Positions 10,985 to 22,814 of a DNA stretch of 64,000 nucleotides are shown here, piece after piece. The position numbers and the translations under genes are program-made. The notes below the pieces were generated by a model, which had not been told where the DNA came from, searched no databases, and was given only the letters and a program-made list of their open reading frames with translations. Where the stretch lies: NCBI GenBank assembly GCA_032622095.1, contig CP136067.1:192656052-192720051 (forward strand), written 5' to 3'. The stretch is from Siphonodentalium dalli (lineage: Eukaryota; Mollusca; Scaphopoda; Gadilida; Siphonodentaliidae). Each line of letters opens with the position of its first letter. Positions within the stretch are counted from its first letter, which is position 1.

Positions 10985-12160
10985 TAGGCATCATAGAAAC
11001 TCTGACCTATAACAGTTCCTACTTTTGTATCAGTTGATATTTTGAAGAAAAAAATAGAATGCGTAGAGTATGTACTTATTGCTTGCGTAAGCTCCTTCAG
11101 TGCCAGCCTATCACCTGTTGGCAAAATACTGATGTAGTTGCACTTGAGCTATCGGGTGGATCCATAGCAACGGTTGTCAAGAAAATTTAAGCTGGCTAAA
11201 GGTTCGTCACAATATAAACATTCTTGCTAATATGCCAGGAGGATATATCATGTATGGGGAAAGACCGAGAATCAACATCCAAACAACTTCGTGTCACGAA
11301 AAATGTCATGAAAGTGTTTATTATGTTGCTTAATTTATTATCATTAAACAGGACATTAATATTAGTATTTGTATTAGGCTATTAATTGAACTCTTTATAT
11401 GAGCGCTAACCCATCATTCCCCGGCCTATAGTCAAGTTGTTTGTATGCTCTAAAATGCAACATATAAATCAGAATCACCGAGTATTGTTTTGTCTAGCCC
11501 AAACAATGTTATTTATTAAGTCAATCAAGCCGGCGTTCGAAAACGGGCAGTGGGTGTATAGCTAGGTCAATGCATAAACTTAATACTATTATATGCACTT
11601 TATATATTACATAAAGATATATAAATTCAAGTATATATATAATGTAGAAAAATCGGAGCCATGCAACAATAATGAGTCAATAAAATCGCTTGCATTCATG
11701 TTTTAAATTGCGGGATTATATACATATGCGCTAACTAATGAATAATATTATTTGATTGACTTAATAAATAACATCTAATAAATATTCTTCATCTTATTCA
11801 CAAATTTAAGGAGTCCTTCTGGAATACGATGACATATAGATCTATATAGTGAATATTTATCGTCGTTTGATTTGCACCAAGTGAACTCGGCGCATATAAT
11901 TGATAGAACAAACCACTATTATGATGATCGTGTCGTTATTTGTTTAAAATACTACCAACTGACATATACGCACCCGTTCCCTCATTAAAATCAACATAGT
12001 TCGCCCATGTTATGGGACGTCCGCGATTTCGGGCCTCCGCAAAGGGACCTACTGCAAATCGTCACACCGATATGACATTGGGAATTTCCATGTTTATTTA
12101 TATATTTCTGACGTCACATGAACAAAGTTTCTTCACCGGAGACCTCTAGCGTTAATTCGG
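10985..12160. other. No recognised feature
   Basis: AT-rich single-copy-looking sequence. No long frame and no repeat signature identified. Confidence 0.3.
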
Positions 12161-12162
12161 GT

Positions 12163-12535
12163 TTTAGTTATTAGTTTTACAATAAGTTATTAGTTTTACA
12201 ATAAGTTAATTACGATTTTAGTTCTTAGTTTTACAATAAGTTATTAGTTTTACAATAAGGTCTATTAGCTGTACAATAAGTTATTTGTTTTACAATAAGT
12301 TAATTACGATTTTAGTTCTTAGTTTTACAATAAGTTATTAGTTTTACAACAAGGTCTATTAATTTTACAATAAGTTATTAGTTTTACAATAAGTTAATTA
12401 CGGTTTTAGTTTTACAACAAGGTCTATTAATTTTACAATAAGTTATTAGTTTTACAATAAGTTAATTACGGTTTTAGTTATTAGTTTTACAATAAGCTAT
12501 TAGTTTTACAATAAGGTCTATTAGTTTCATAACGA
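12163..12535. repeat. Minisatellite, unit about 19 bp (TTATTAGTTTTACAATAAG)
   Basis: Roughly twenty units alternate between TTATTAGTTTTACAATAAG and longer versions with AATTACG(A/G)TTTTAG or GTCTATTA inserts, giving a loose higher-order pattern. Non-coding. Confidence 0.8.
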
Positions 12536-13776
12536 TAATCATTGATCGTGGGAAATCGTCTATTGTTTTGAAATATGTCTATTGATTAAGAAAATATGGC
12601 TATTGAAACGGAATGTACTTTTATTGAGTATGCGATAGCTGTACTAATTGCCTGTTAATATATATTAGTTGAACAATGAATGCTATTAAATTAAAATAGA
12701 ACATTAATTCTGCATCGGTCAATATTGATTATGAATATATATCTATGAAAACGGAATTGTTTCTTATTGAATCCAAGAACGACTATTGGTTTGAAAATGG
12801 AGACTATTGATTTTCACAAACCACCATTAACTTTTGTTTCATGTAATTTCCGACCCAATGGCCGCCCATACATATTCTCACTGGTAGTTCCAGCGACGAT
12901 CGAAACTGGTGTCCACGAATATGGTCCATATAACACTTCAGGTTATGTGTTTGTGTCTACTCTTTCTGTGTGCGAATTTCCTGAGAATTCCTTATGGGAT
13001 GTTCCATTACCCCTCACTGAGGAATCAATACAGTCCACACAGACTGTAACTTCGGCCAGGATAGTCGTGTATTGTACACACTTTCCAGTGTGCCTTTTTA
13101 CATTAAAAAATCTATTGTCATTTCACTTGATAATGATTTCACATAAGGCCGAAAGCTTGTGTGCATTATACACTAATGAGTCTATAAATGTATTTGCATT
13201 CAATTCCTGTCATCTTATAACATCAAACAACACGACAAGTAGCACACATCGATAGTTAGAGGCCGAACGACGACGACGACAGAACAAAGGACCAACTTTG
13301 TACAAACGGTCATTGAAAAGGAGTCTGGTGCATGGATGCCACAACACCAAATACATCTTTGAAGCAAATGCTTCCTCGATATTAGTTATGATTTTTCGAG
13401 GATGGTAAATCTGGAATTGATATGGGTGCAGGACTGCCAGGACATGGAATACGGATACTCAGTTCTGATTAGGGTCTGAATGTCTTGAAGATAACATAAT
13501 AATGCAGAATAAAATATAGCGTCAAGATGACTGACGTAATGGAAAGTATCATTTAGAAACTAGGCGATGACATCAGTTGCATGTTTTTATGCGCATTTTC
13601 CATATTTTGTCGTGTTGCATACTACTTACAAACTAGAGAGTATTAATATACAGCAGAATTTAGCTAGGATAGCTTATTTCAGCTATTGTAGCTGATTTTT
13701 CACATTTCCCAGACATGGTCAAATCAGTCATGACTCAATGTGACGAAGAGTTCAATAGGTGTCATATGAGCAAGAT
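12536..13776. other. No recognised feature; one 162-codon open frame (12767-13255, +)
   Basis: The plus-strand frame has no signal peptide, membrane segment or motif I recognise, and unconvincing composition. A chance frame is the simplest reading. The remainder is AT-rich, with a small CGACGACGACGACAG run near 13267. Confidence 0.3.
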
Positions 13777-13777
13777 A

Positions 13778-14045
13778 AAGGTACTAAATCCGATTCGATG
13801 GTCCCCATATAATCAGATTCCAACAACAACATTTTTAGAAATGCCTCTTTAGTTATCAGAATCGATTAATTGCCCAAAAATAATGCTAACCACTGTCAAC
13901 TATAGTATAAAATTGCCCGAAACGTGTTATTTATCAACATGTTGTTCAACGAAATTTGGCCTTGTTATCAACAGAAAGCCTCTTGATTTTAGAGTTATCC
14001 ATCTTTAACCGCAATTTGGTCCGAGACCGTCGGCTCGTCGAATGA
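13778..14045. mobile_element. Family A MITE, left half only
   Basis: Starts AGGTACTAAATCCGATTCGATGG and runs through the same blocks as 9530-9795, including TCAGAATCGATTAATTGCCC. It breaks off just past the GTCGGCTCGTCGA segment. The left flank reads ATAA rather than TTAA, so the target site has decayed. Confidence 0.6.
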
Positions 14046-14482
14046 TTACTGGGCCACAAATAATGAATTTGTGGGTATTATAGTTCTGATGAAAATGCTG
14101 CATTTTGCTAAGTGAATGCACGGCTTGCTATCAAACGACAGATATAGAGACATGAGCCTTTATATATGTCCCAATAGAGGTGTGTTGGACGAGTTTGTAT
14201 ATTCCTGAAGTGCGCATTCAATGAACTAAGCTGTTTTTGACAACGGAATACTCACCGTGAGTAGTTACTAGATTGCAATTTGTAAGAATGTTCAGCCTAT
14301 AAGTTCGACAACAGGTTGGTCTTGTTTGTATTTGTCAGATGAATAATCCAATAATTATGTCCATATATGACAATGTCCAAACATACATCGTACTGCCCGT
14401 GTCTCCTTGACAAATGAAGGAGATCGTGTATTCTCCACTCTACTCACCGAGGGGCTGACATCAGTGCGATGTATTCATATAT
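14046..14482. other. No recognised feature
   Basis: No frame of note and no repeat signature. Confidence 0.3.
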
Positions 14483-15200
14483 ATATAAATACTAGAAGGT
14501 GACCCGACTTCGTCCGGGCTTTGACCTTGAATTGTCCATTTTGAAGGTCAAGGTCAAGTGGGGTCACGATTTGACCAGTCCAATACACTGCCCGAACAAA
14601 AGTACCCGACAAACGTGCCCGTCGAAATCCATCCGGTTTTACCCGATTTGACCTCGAATTGATCATTTTGAAGGTCAATGTCAGGTCAGTGGACAAAAGT
14701 AACCCTACGTATCAAATTTCGTCGAAATCCCATCAAAATTCGCGATTTGACCTTGAATTGACCCGATGTCAAGGTCAAGGTCACGTCGCACTGGCAAATG
14801 AATATGCTTATGAGACTCCCCATACGAAAGTACCCCACATACCAAGTTTTATCAAAATCCCGTGATATTCGGCCGTTTGACCTTGAAATGACCCGATTTC
14901 AAGGTCAAGGTCACGTCGCACGGGCAAATTAATAGGCCCATGTAACTCTCCGGCCAAAAATACCACCACATACCAAGTTTCATCGAAATACCGTGATATT
15001 CGTGCGTTTGACCTTGAAATGACCCGATTTCAAGGTCAAGGTCATGTCGCACGGGCAAATTAATAGGCCTATGTCACTTCCCGGCCGAATATACCCCCAC
15101 ATAGCAAGTTTCATCGAAATCGGCTCGGCCGTTTTCGAGTCCATTGGAAACAGACAGACAGACAGACACACAGACAGATCTTCCAAAATATATAATAGAT
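14483..15200. repeat. Repeat D, near-complete inverted copy
   Basis: One end reads TATATATAAATACTAG, then GGTGACCCGACTTCGTCCGGGC (a short hairpin). The body has four AAGGTCAAGGTCA...CGTCGCAC(G/T)GGCAAAT units. The other end is CGAGTCCATTGG, a GACA run and AGATCTTCCAAAATATATAATAGA. It shows both termini clearly and defines the family. Confidence 0.7.
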
Positions 15201-15461
15201 TATAGATATATAACAGTATATAACAGATGACGCATTCATACTTGTGTTGTGATGATGCGCGTGATGGGAACGCAACTGTATTCCTTCTGTATATTATGTA
15301 TATAATTATGTTCTTTGTTTTGCCTGTTTCATGTTAATTTATGACTTGGCAATAAAACTATATACTACATATAACTGACAAAGTTTGTGATACAATCATA
15401 GCTAGAACAACTCGTTACGGTCTTATCTAATAATAATCCTGAAAATCCCATGAATTCCGGA
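15201..15461. other. No recognised feature
   Basis: AT-rich spacer between a D copy and an A fragment. Confidence 0.3.
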
Positions 15462-15465
15462 TTAA

Positions 15466-15745
15466 AGATGCATTATCCGAAGTAATGCTCCTAAATTTCT
15501 ATTTCTTTGGCTGGGGGGGGGGGGGGGGGGGTAACATATTTGAATCGAGTCGATGAACCCACCCATCAAAGCTCAGAGTGATCAGATATCGATTTTTTAA
15601 ATTTGTTTCCCGAGATAAGTAATTTTTGGTGGCCTGGCAAATATTCGTCAAAGCCGACGGTATCGGGCCGATTTGCGGATACATATGGATAATTCTTAAA
15701 TCAAGTGGCTTTGGGTATTAGATATTTGACAATCCGGCCAATCCA
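15466..15745. mobile_element. Family A MITE, one half, with G19 run
   Basis: TTAA at 15462-15465 is followed by AGATGCATTATCCGAAGTAA, the variant end. The TTTCTTTGGC, TCGAGTCGATGAACCCACCC and ATCAAGTGGC blocks follow. The GGGGG stretch after GGC is expanded to about 19 G. The second half is missing. Confidence 0.6.
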
Positions 15746-15895
15746 GTTGTTGAATTATTGACACTAGACCGTTATCAGTCTGGTAAATATACATGCAGAC
15801 TACATCTCAGTTCTAGTTTCAACGAGACTGAACCGCTTTGTGTATGTCTCAACAACATTGTTGCGCATAGGCAGGTGCGACATTAATTTAAAGGT

Positions 15896-16010
15896 ACTCA
15901 ATCCGATCAGACTGTCCCCATATCATCAAGATACAACAACAACAACATTTCTTCAAAATACGCTTTAGTTATCAGAATCGATTAATTTCAATAAAATAAT
16001 GCTAACCATT
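15896..16010. mobile_element. Family A MITE, left-end fragment
   Basis: TTTAA is followed by AGGTACTCAATCCGATCAGAC, then CAACAACAACAACATTTC and TCAGAATCGATTAA. The copy is cut near 16010. Confidence 0.6.
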
Positions 16011-17586
16011 CGTTGCCTGAGAACTATAATGTCGTAAGTCCATTTTGGCGGGAAAATGAGATATTGGTATCGTTGGAATCGCCGCGAAATTTTCTTTCGT
16101 TTGATGACCATGAACCGTGTCTTCGCCCCACAGCGCCCCCCCCCCCCCTCCGATAAATACTGTGCAATTTTGTTGTATGTCCATGTGTGCAAAACTTTCT
16201 CAGTGCTCTAATGTCGTATCTCATTGACCAATTGCATCACACAAGATCGTCATGTGGAAAAACTTTGACGAATGGCGGATTCTGAAATTTGGAAGAAATG
16301 GTATCGGAAGAAAATAACTTTGTTTCATTACATTCTCACACTTGTTAATTAGTGGTCTGCAATGTTGTCTTCGCAAATGTTTAGTCAACTGAATATGCTT
16401 GATTAAACGCATGTTATGAGATATGAAGCATCTTAATAGGTGTGATACTGGATATTCTACACTCTTACCCTGACGTGAATACAAGCTATCGATGGCTATC
16501 GATATTATAGCACCTATGGTTTTGTCCAAGATTTTCGGATATATAAAGCTATATTATAATGGGTTGATGGGTCATCCAAACGTCCATCTTCACATTCTTG
16601 ATATCACCCAAATTCATATTCCAATTTTAACTTTTAATGTGATTGATTTTTGTTATATTTACGGCAGAAATGTTATCAGAAAACTATATTTAAAAATAAA
16701 GGGACGTGGGTGATTTTTGTCGGGGAGGGGTGGTGGTTCCCCGCCGTATATTTCCAATTGCACTCCCTTGAACCAGACCATACCATAATGTTCTAACTCT
16801 GGGAAATTTGACCCCACATTTTTGGATTTTCTGACAGGCACCTCACGCTTTCAAGGATTTCGCTACCAAAAGCAAACATATCTAACTTTTTCTTGCGAAT
16901 GGAAGTTGACAATATTTAACCTGATAGCGCATTGCTCTGTCAATAAAAATAATAATAATGCTATGTGGGACCAACATACTGATGGTAGGGATGGCAACGC
17001 GATATCCAGGGGTGGACAATGTATGCTTGTCCATAATCAGAAACATTCAATATCTCGGAAATCTTCAGGCAAGTTGTCCTAATTTGAGCATTGAGTTTTG
17101 TCAGACCGCGTTGAATATGCAGTTTTGCAGGTGAAAAGGTCTGACTTTAATTATTAAAGCATACGAAGCATGATACACTGGGTGCCAGTGGCGGACAGAT
17201 AATTTTATGAAACTATTTTCAGAAAATAGTTGTTCGTGTTTGGTATGTTTGTTTTGCGGTAATAGTTTTGTTCAACTATGATTTTGGTCACAAATGAAAC
17301 GAATGCTTTATGATTTGCACAATTACTATCGTCTTTAATTGAAAGTTTCATATCTTTGTTGTAATTTTAAGTTTGATGTTCTAGAACACAGTTCGCTTTG
17401 TGGTCCCTAAATTGCGTATATAATTGCATTTGTTACAGTCATTTATTTGCAATGTTTTTATCGAGTTAGGCATACTTGTGCAGAATTAGCTCATCCGTTC
17501 AACTTTATGAGCCCAATGTTACAGGAAGTATTAAACTGTTGCCGATTTCGAACCACATTTTAGTTAATATAACTTGGCTTCGAGTC
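16011..17586. other. No recognised feature
   Basis: A C11 run lies at about 16138. Short overlapping frames around it share the homopolymer and are not gene-like. No domain recognised. Confidence 0.3.
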
Positions 17587-17588
17587 CA

Positions 17589-19680
17589 GGGCCCTGTTTC
17601 ATGAAAGCAACTTATGACATAGTTGGGACTAACGATGTTCATAAGTTCAAACTTCAGTCATAAGTGCGTTTCACGAACAATGTCTTAACTTAAGATGGTT
17701 GTAACTTTGGTCTTAACTTTAAGACTGCTGTCATAAGATAATCTTAAAGTTAAGACCCACGTGATAAGTGGCATATCGATCACACGTATGGCGGCCTATG
17801 TTATTTTGCAATTACGGAAATGTCTGTACTTTGTCTGGGTGGGAAATTCGTCGTCTGGTATACAGGGTCGTGGCTACAGAGTGTAAACATTCCAACTGGT
17901 ACATCAAACATTCCAAAACCAAAGTTTGGAGAGGGCAACCCCCCCCCCCCCCGTATAACCATAGAGTTAATTTGGTAAGAACAATTCAGAGTACAGACTT
18001 ATCATCAGGGACGTGCGAATGGGGTATGTGTGTTGTCTACCCCCCCCCCCCCCCACCACACATACACACACTTTGGTCAAAATGTTTAGCAATTGGAAAT
18101 TTCATGCCTGACAAGAACATTAATCGTACACTATATATAGGTTTCAATTGTTTGAATTTCTAACTAAAGGAATGTGTTGTTTAGACAAACAGCAGCAACC
18201 GAAAATCACCAACTTTAGGGCGTCAGGTTAGAAATTTCGAACTGTTGGAATATTTGAGATACCAATTGGAAAGTTTAAATCAAACGTGTGTGGTGGACAT
18301 GGCATTTCGCGAACATGGAAGTTTGGCCCGGTTCAATTAAGGGGCGGATGCAGTTGGAAATTGCACGATGTACCCCCTCCCCACAGAGACAAACTAGCCA
18401 CCCCGAGCCTCGTCGAATGTAGGATATAGTCAATTATCAGCTGTGTATGTGACCTATAGATAATATATATTATAAAATTGTATTACCCACGAATTAAACT
18501 TTTGATAAGAATTATGGCCTAGGTCAAAGCTCACAATATCCTCTATGTTATTCCATGTGTGTGTGGGAGATGGGGTAAAATGAGATCAATTAATGTGTTG
18601 ATTCTTTCCTCTTTCCAAATTTCCGTCGGCTGTTTACAAAGCAGATATGTCATATAGGAAAGGTAACATAAACGCTCTTTATCAAAATATGTTTTAGAAA
18701 TAGTGACAATTTTCTATAGAGAATATTATTTTTATTGAGTTTATGCCCACGCCCATATGTCGTGATTTTCAAGGCTGTCCAAATTTTTGTCATGTTCTTT
18801 TTTGCAGGGGTGGGATAACCGTTGTACAGCATACTGTATATATGATATACACACCCGTAACGATGACACCCCTTAATACGAGTGTGCTAACGAAAACGTA
18901 GTTTTATATATATATCCATGGTATGACAACCACATGAAACATCTGCATAAAAATAATTAAAAAGTTACTCTAACAAATATTTTTCATTTCCCTTTGAATC
19001 GAAAAATGACCTATGTGTGTTCTGATGACATCGCCGATTTATTTTTATTATTGCTACAAGTAGAGAGCGGTGGTCGATAATATACGAGTTATGTCGGCTC
19101 ACATAAAAAAAATCGCCGCCTGGTCATTGCTCTCAGTTGATTAACTCGGCGTGAATGCATGGTCGCAGTCATGCATCGATCCATATAATTATATTGTCTT
19201 ATTTCTGACACCACCACTCGTCAGTAAACGCAAAGCTCGTCATTTTAAGAGCCTGCGATGTACTCATGTTCGAATTCACATCGTGGAACTCATACAAGTA
19301 TAAGATCCATATGCGAATATAAGGCCATGCATTGACTATAGACACTAAGATACATGCGCTGATTCGCCCACCCCACCCCAGCCGCTATCCAGCATCCCTG
19401 TCACACAATAATGTCAACTCGGACTCGGCTCTTTCTCGATAACCTCTCAATGCCGTACATAAAGATTGCACAAGCCCACATTTTTTCGTTCCGGACTGTA
19501 GAAAATTGTCGATAACCAGTCTAAATGAGCGGGAACTTAACTTACTACTAAGTAGGACTTAATCTTGTTTTGTGAAACGCGTTCTTGAAACGGAAAAGTT
19601 ACATCATAAGATCCACCTTAGATCTTAGATTAAGTCCATCTTAAGATAATCTTATGACCTTGCTTCATGAAACTGGCCCC
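17589..19680. mobile_element. 2.1-kb element with long diverged inverted ends (GGGCC..TTTCATGAA)
   Basis: The left end reads GGGCCCTGTTTCATGAAAGCAACTTATGAC. The right end, inverted, reads GGGGCCAGTTTCATGAAGCAAGGTCATAAG. Both ends continue for about 170 bp with TCATAAG, TCTTAA and GTTTCAC(G/A)A words in matching order. The interior has no transposase motif and includes two poly-C runs. The target duplication is ambiguous (CCAG on both sides). GGGCC-type ends recall PIF/Harbinger-like elements, but I cannot assign it. Confidence 0.55.
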
Positions 19681-19689
19681 AGGTTAATA

Positions 19690-20307
19690 GGCTTGTCCCC
19701 ATCTCATTGTTTATCGTGATCACTATAGTTCAAATGTCCTTGAGTTTCTGTTTGACCAGGTTTTTTTGAGAGTCAAAGTTTGATATATAATTGTGATCTA
19801 TTTTCCCTGCCTGTTTGGCGAAGTTATTATAACAGTATTTCAGTTTTTTTTAATAATATTGTATTAATAATCCATTTTACTCATCCATTTCTACGAGCAA
19901 CTGTAACATCGATGTTATCGAATTGCTGATTTTCAACTTTCTGGTCGGTGTTTATGCTGAACTATTAACGTTTTATTCTCAGTCTGGGGTAAATTTTAGT
20001 CTAAACATATTTTTATTTCCAAATCCAAACATAATACACATAATACACAAATGACATAAATATATAACATATAAGAGATAATGTATGGAAATGAGGATCA
20101 GACAACAAGCCCGAGGGCTTATATAAAGTCTTCTCCTCTTTGGCGACATGCCCCATCCCCAATATGTGAGGGAGGGGTATCGATCAGACGGGAAAGGATA
20201 TAAATAATGTTTTTTAAAGGAAAAGTAACTAAGTTTGAGTTGGGGATGGAAACAGCAGGAAGATAGTGTTAAGGATAGCAGGAGGCAGAGAGAAATAGAG
20301 AGAGATC

Positions 20308-20341
<34 letters not shown>

Positions 20342-22690
20342 ATCAGAGAGAGTGAGAAAGTAGAGGGGGCAGAGTTTTCAATAATTTAGTTGCTGCGTGA
20401 TGAAAATTATGCTCGTAGTAATATGCATGCGTCAGGCTCGATGGGAGGGGGTCAATCGCAATGGCCAATTCCTATTTCAATGGGGTTCACTGTGAATATC
20501 GCTGCATTCTTCATGTAGAATCATCTCACGTATATACAGGATAGTGACAAGTAAGTAACTTACAAAATAATCGTTATCGGAAGACATTTAGTACTGCATA
20601 TATAATGGGGAACATCGTGCTGCCGCATAACGCGGCCGGAATCCAAAGCAATTTGGGGTAAATTTTGTTCTTCCCCGTAGAAATAACCAATGCATTTTGC
20701 ACATTTCATGAGATAGAAAAGAACAAAGAGAACGGCACATACACGTAGTGAATCTGTATACAATTGTATTACAAATACCATTAAGCATTTTTGAATTATA
20801 TACTTTTCAATCACAAACCAAAGCGACTTGAGGCCTTAATTCGCGATGAGTCTGATGGTTAAAGTTTGTAGTTTGTACTTACATGGACAGAACATGACCA
20901 TATTGGCATACCTTGTTATTATTTGTATTGTTCAAGTTGCGATAATCTGATGCTGATATTTTTTAATGATTTTTGTGAGTAAACCACACTCAATTTCATT
21001 AAATTCATGGATTGTTATAAACAATGACTAGAATCGCAAAAAATTCAAATTGGGACTATGAATATAAGAACAAAATATGTCTATTTTTTTCATTTTCTCT
21101 GTTTGTGGATTGTCTGCGCCTTTAACATGTTTAACCATCAGACCATCGCGAAGGTACCAAGTCGGTTTAAGTGCGCTAAATATTACATGTATGATCACAA
21201 CTATGACACGATTATACTGAATAATTTTCATGAACGATTGATTCTCCCGGATCGGTACGTGGAAGCTATATAACTTCGGAAAATTTCCAGCTGTGCGATC
21301 ATTGATGGAATTATAAAGCTCTAGTTCACATATCAAACAACGCGCACTTATTATATTCTTACACAATTATATATTATGTATATAGTCTATTTCCGGTGTG
21401 TGTACACTCTTAATGGAATCACTGAACTCAATGGTTTCCCATAGGCGACAGTGTTAACGTTTCGGCCAAATTCACCGAATTGAAGCCTGCAGGCCATACC
21501 AGTGATGTTTACCCAGCTAGATTGACACCAGTTGATCACGAAAATGCAAGACAAATCATAGGTCATGTGTTTACTTTTTAAAATAAATCCCCAAGTCTAC
21601 GAAAGGGCTATCTCACAGCCAAATTTGATCTGGAAAAACCCAGGACTACAGCAGCTAGTTAAATAAATTTCCCGCTCACAAAAATCCATTTCCCCATTCA
21701 TTCACCATTTTAAATTATTTAGATATTATGTACAAATCAAATAAACGCGATGTCATCCCTTATTAACGTGTCGCATGTATCAGGTGAAGGTCATTCTTCA
21801 GTTACCTTCACCTTTAGCAATTCCACGGTGTACTCGCTCCCCGACTCTAGAACACATTTAGCTCCCTGATTCCTAATTGCGTGTGGGGCTATGATGCTCT
21901 TTAATGACATTTATTCATATACTATTCTAATAGAAGAGATTGTTCAATCAAAGTTCTCCGGTGAGCACAGAGGGCGGCGTTTTATTACATATAAAACGGG
22001 TCTACATTTTATTGCAGAAATGAACGGAGTTCAATGCGGTCAATGGATTTGGATAGCGAGCAAATTCAACAAACATCATGAATCCCTAGGGGATTCATAC
22101 AAAGTCTTCTGAAAATATAGGCAGTCAAAACCCATAACCACATTGAATCAGTTGTGTATTACTCATACGTCTATACTTTAAAAATGTGTTGCCACCAACG
22201 CTGTTTTTCTTTATTTATAAATATAATGAGGGTTCCATGCAAATTTTTGTTAGCAAGGAAACCAAGACCCAATATAGGTTTTCGTGAACGATTTAGTTAG
22301 ATTGGCAGCATTAATTATCGCGTTGTTTCCGAACAAAATGGCATCGGTAAACATCGGCCCAGCGTTGAGATAGTTCACATTTAGTTTTCTTTCATTGGAC
22401 CAGAGCCAGTAGCTATTATAAATTACATCTTGCATGTTTTTGTTGTAACCTGAGGACTGGAAACATGAATGCAACATTAAAAGCCAAACAGTATTATAAC
22501 ATTAGACAGTATTTCATACAGAGGAGATATAATATGCAAAAGTGTCGTATCTCCTTCGACATTATGATTCAGAAGCCCGACAATGATTATTTACGCAAAA
22601 TGTCCTATCTCCAAACATGTTTTCGTCATTTACTCGCAATCGCGTGAACAACTGGTCACGAGATTCCCCATTAGATTGGATATCGATGTG
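19690..22690. other. No recognised gene; (AG)n microsatellite at about 20287-20341
   Basis: Mostly AT-rich. The GAGAGA run is the only clear repeat. Several 60-110-codon frames (for example 21028-21366 minus, 22250-22477 minus) lack any recognisable domain. Confidence 0.35.
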
Positions 22691-22814
22691 ATCCATTATA
22701 TTGTCGCATTTTCCAATATGTAAGAACTGTTTATATACGGAAACTGACCTACCAAAATTTCAAACTCAATTTTCTCGGAAAATGGAAAAATGGATTTACA
22801 ACATTATAGTTATT

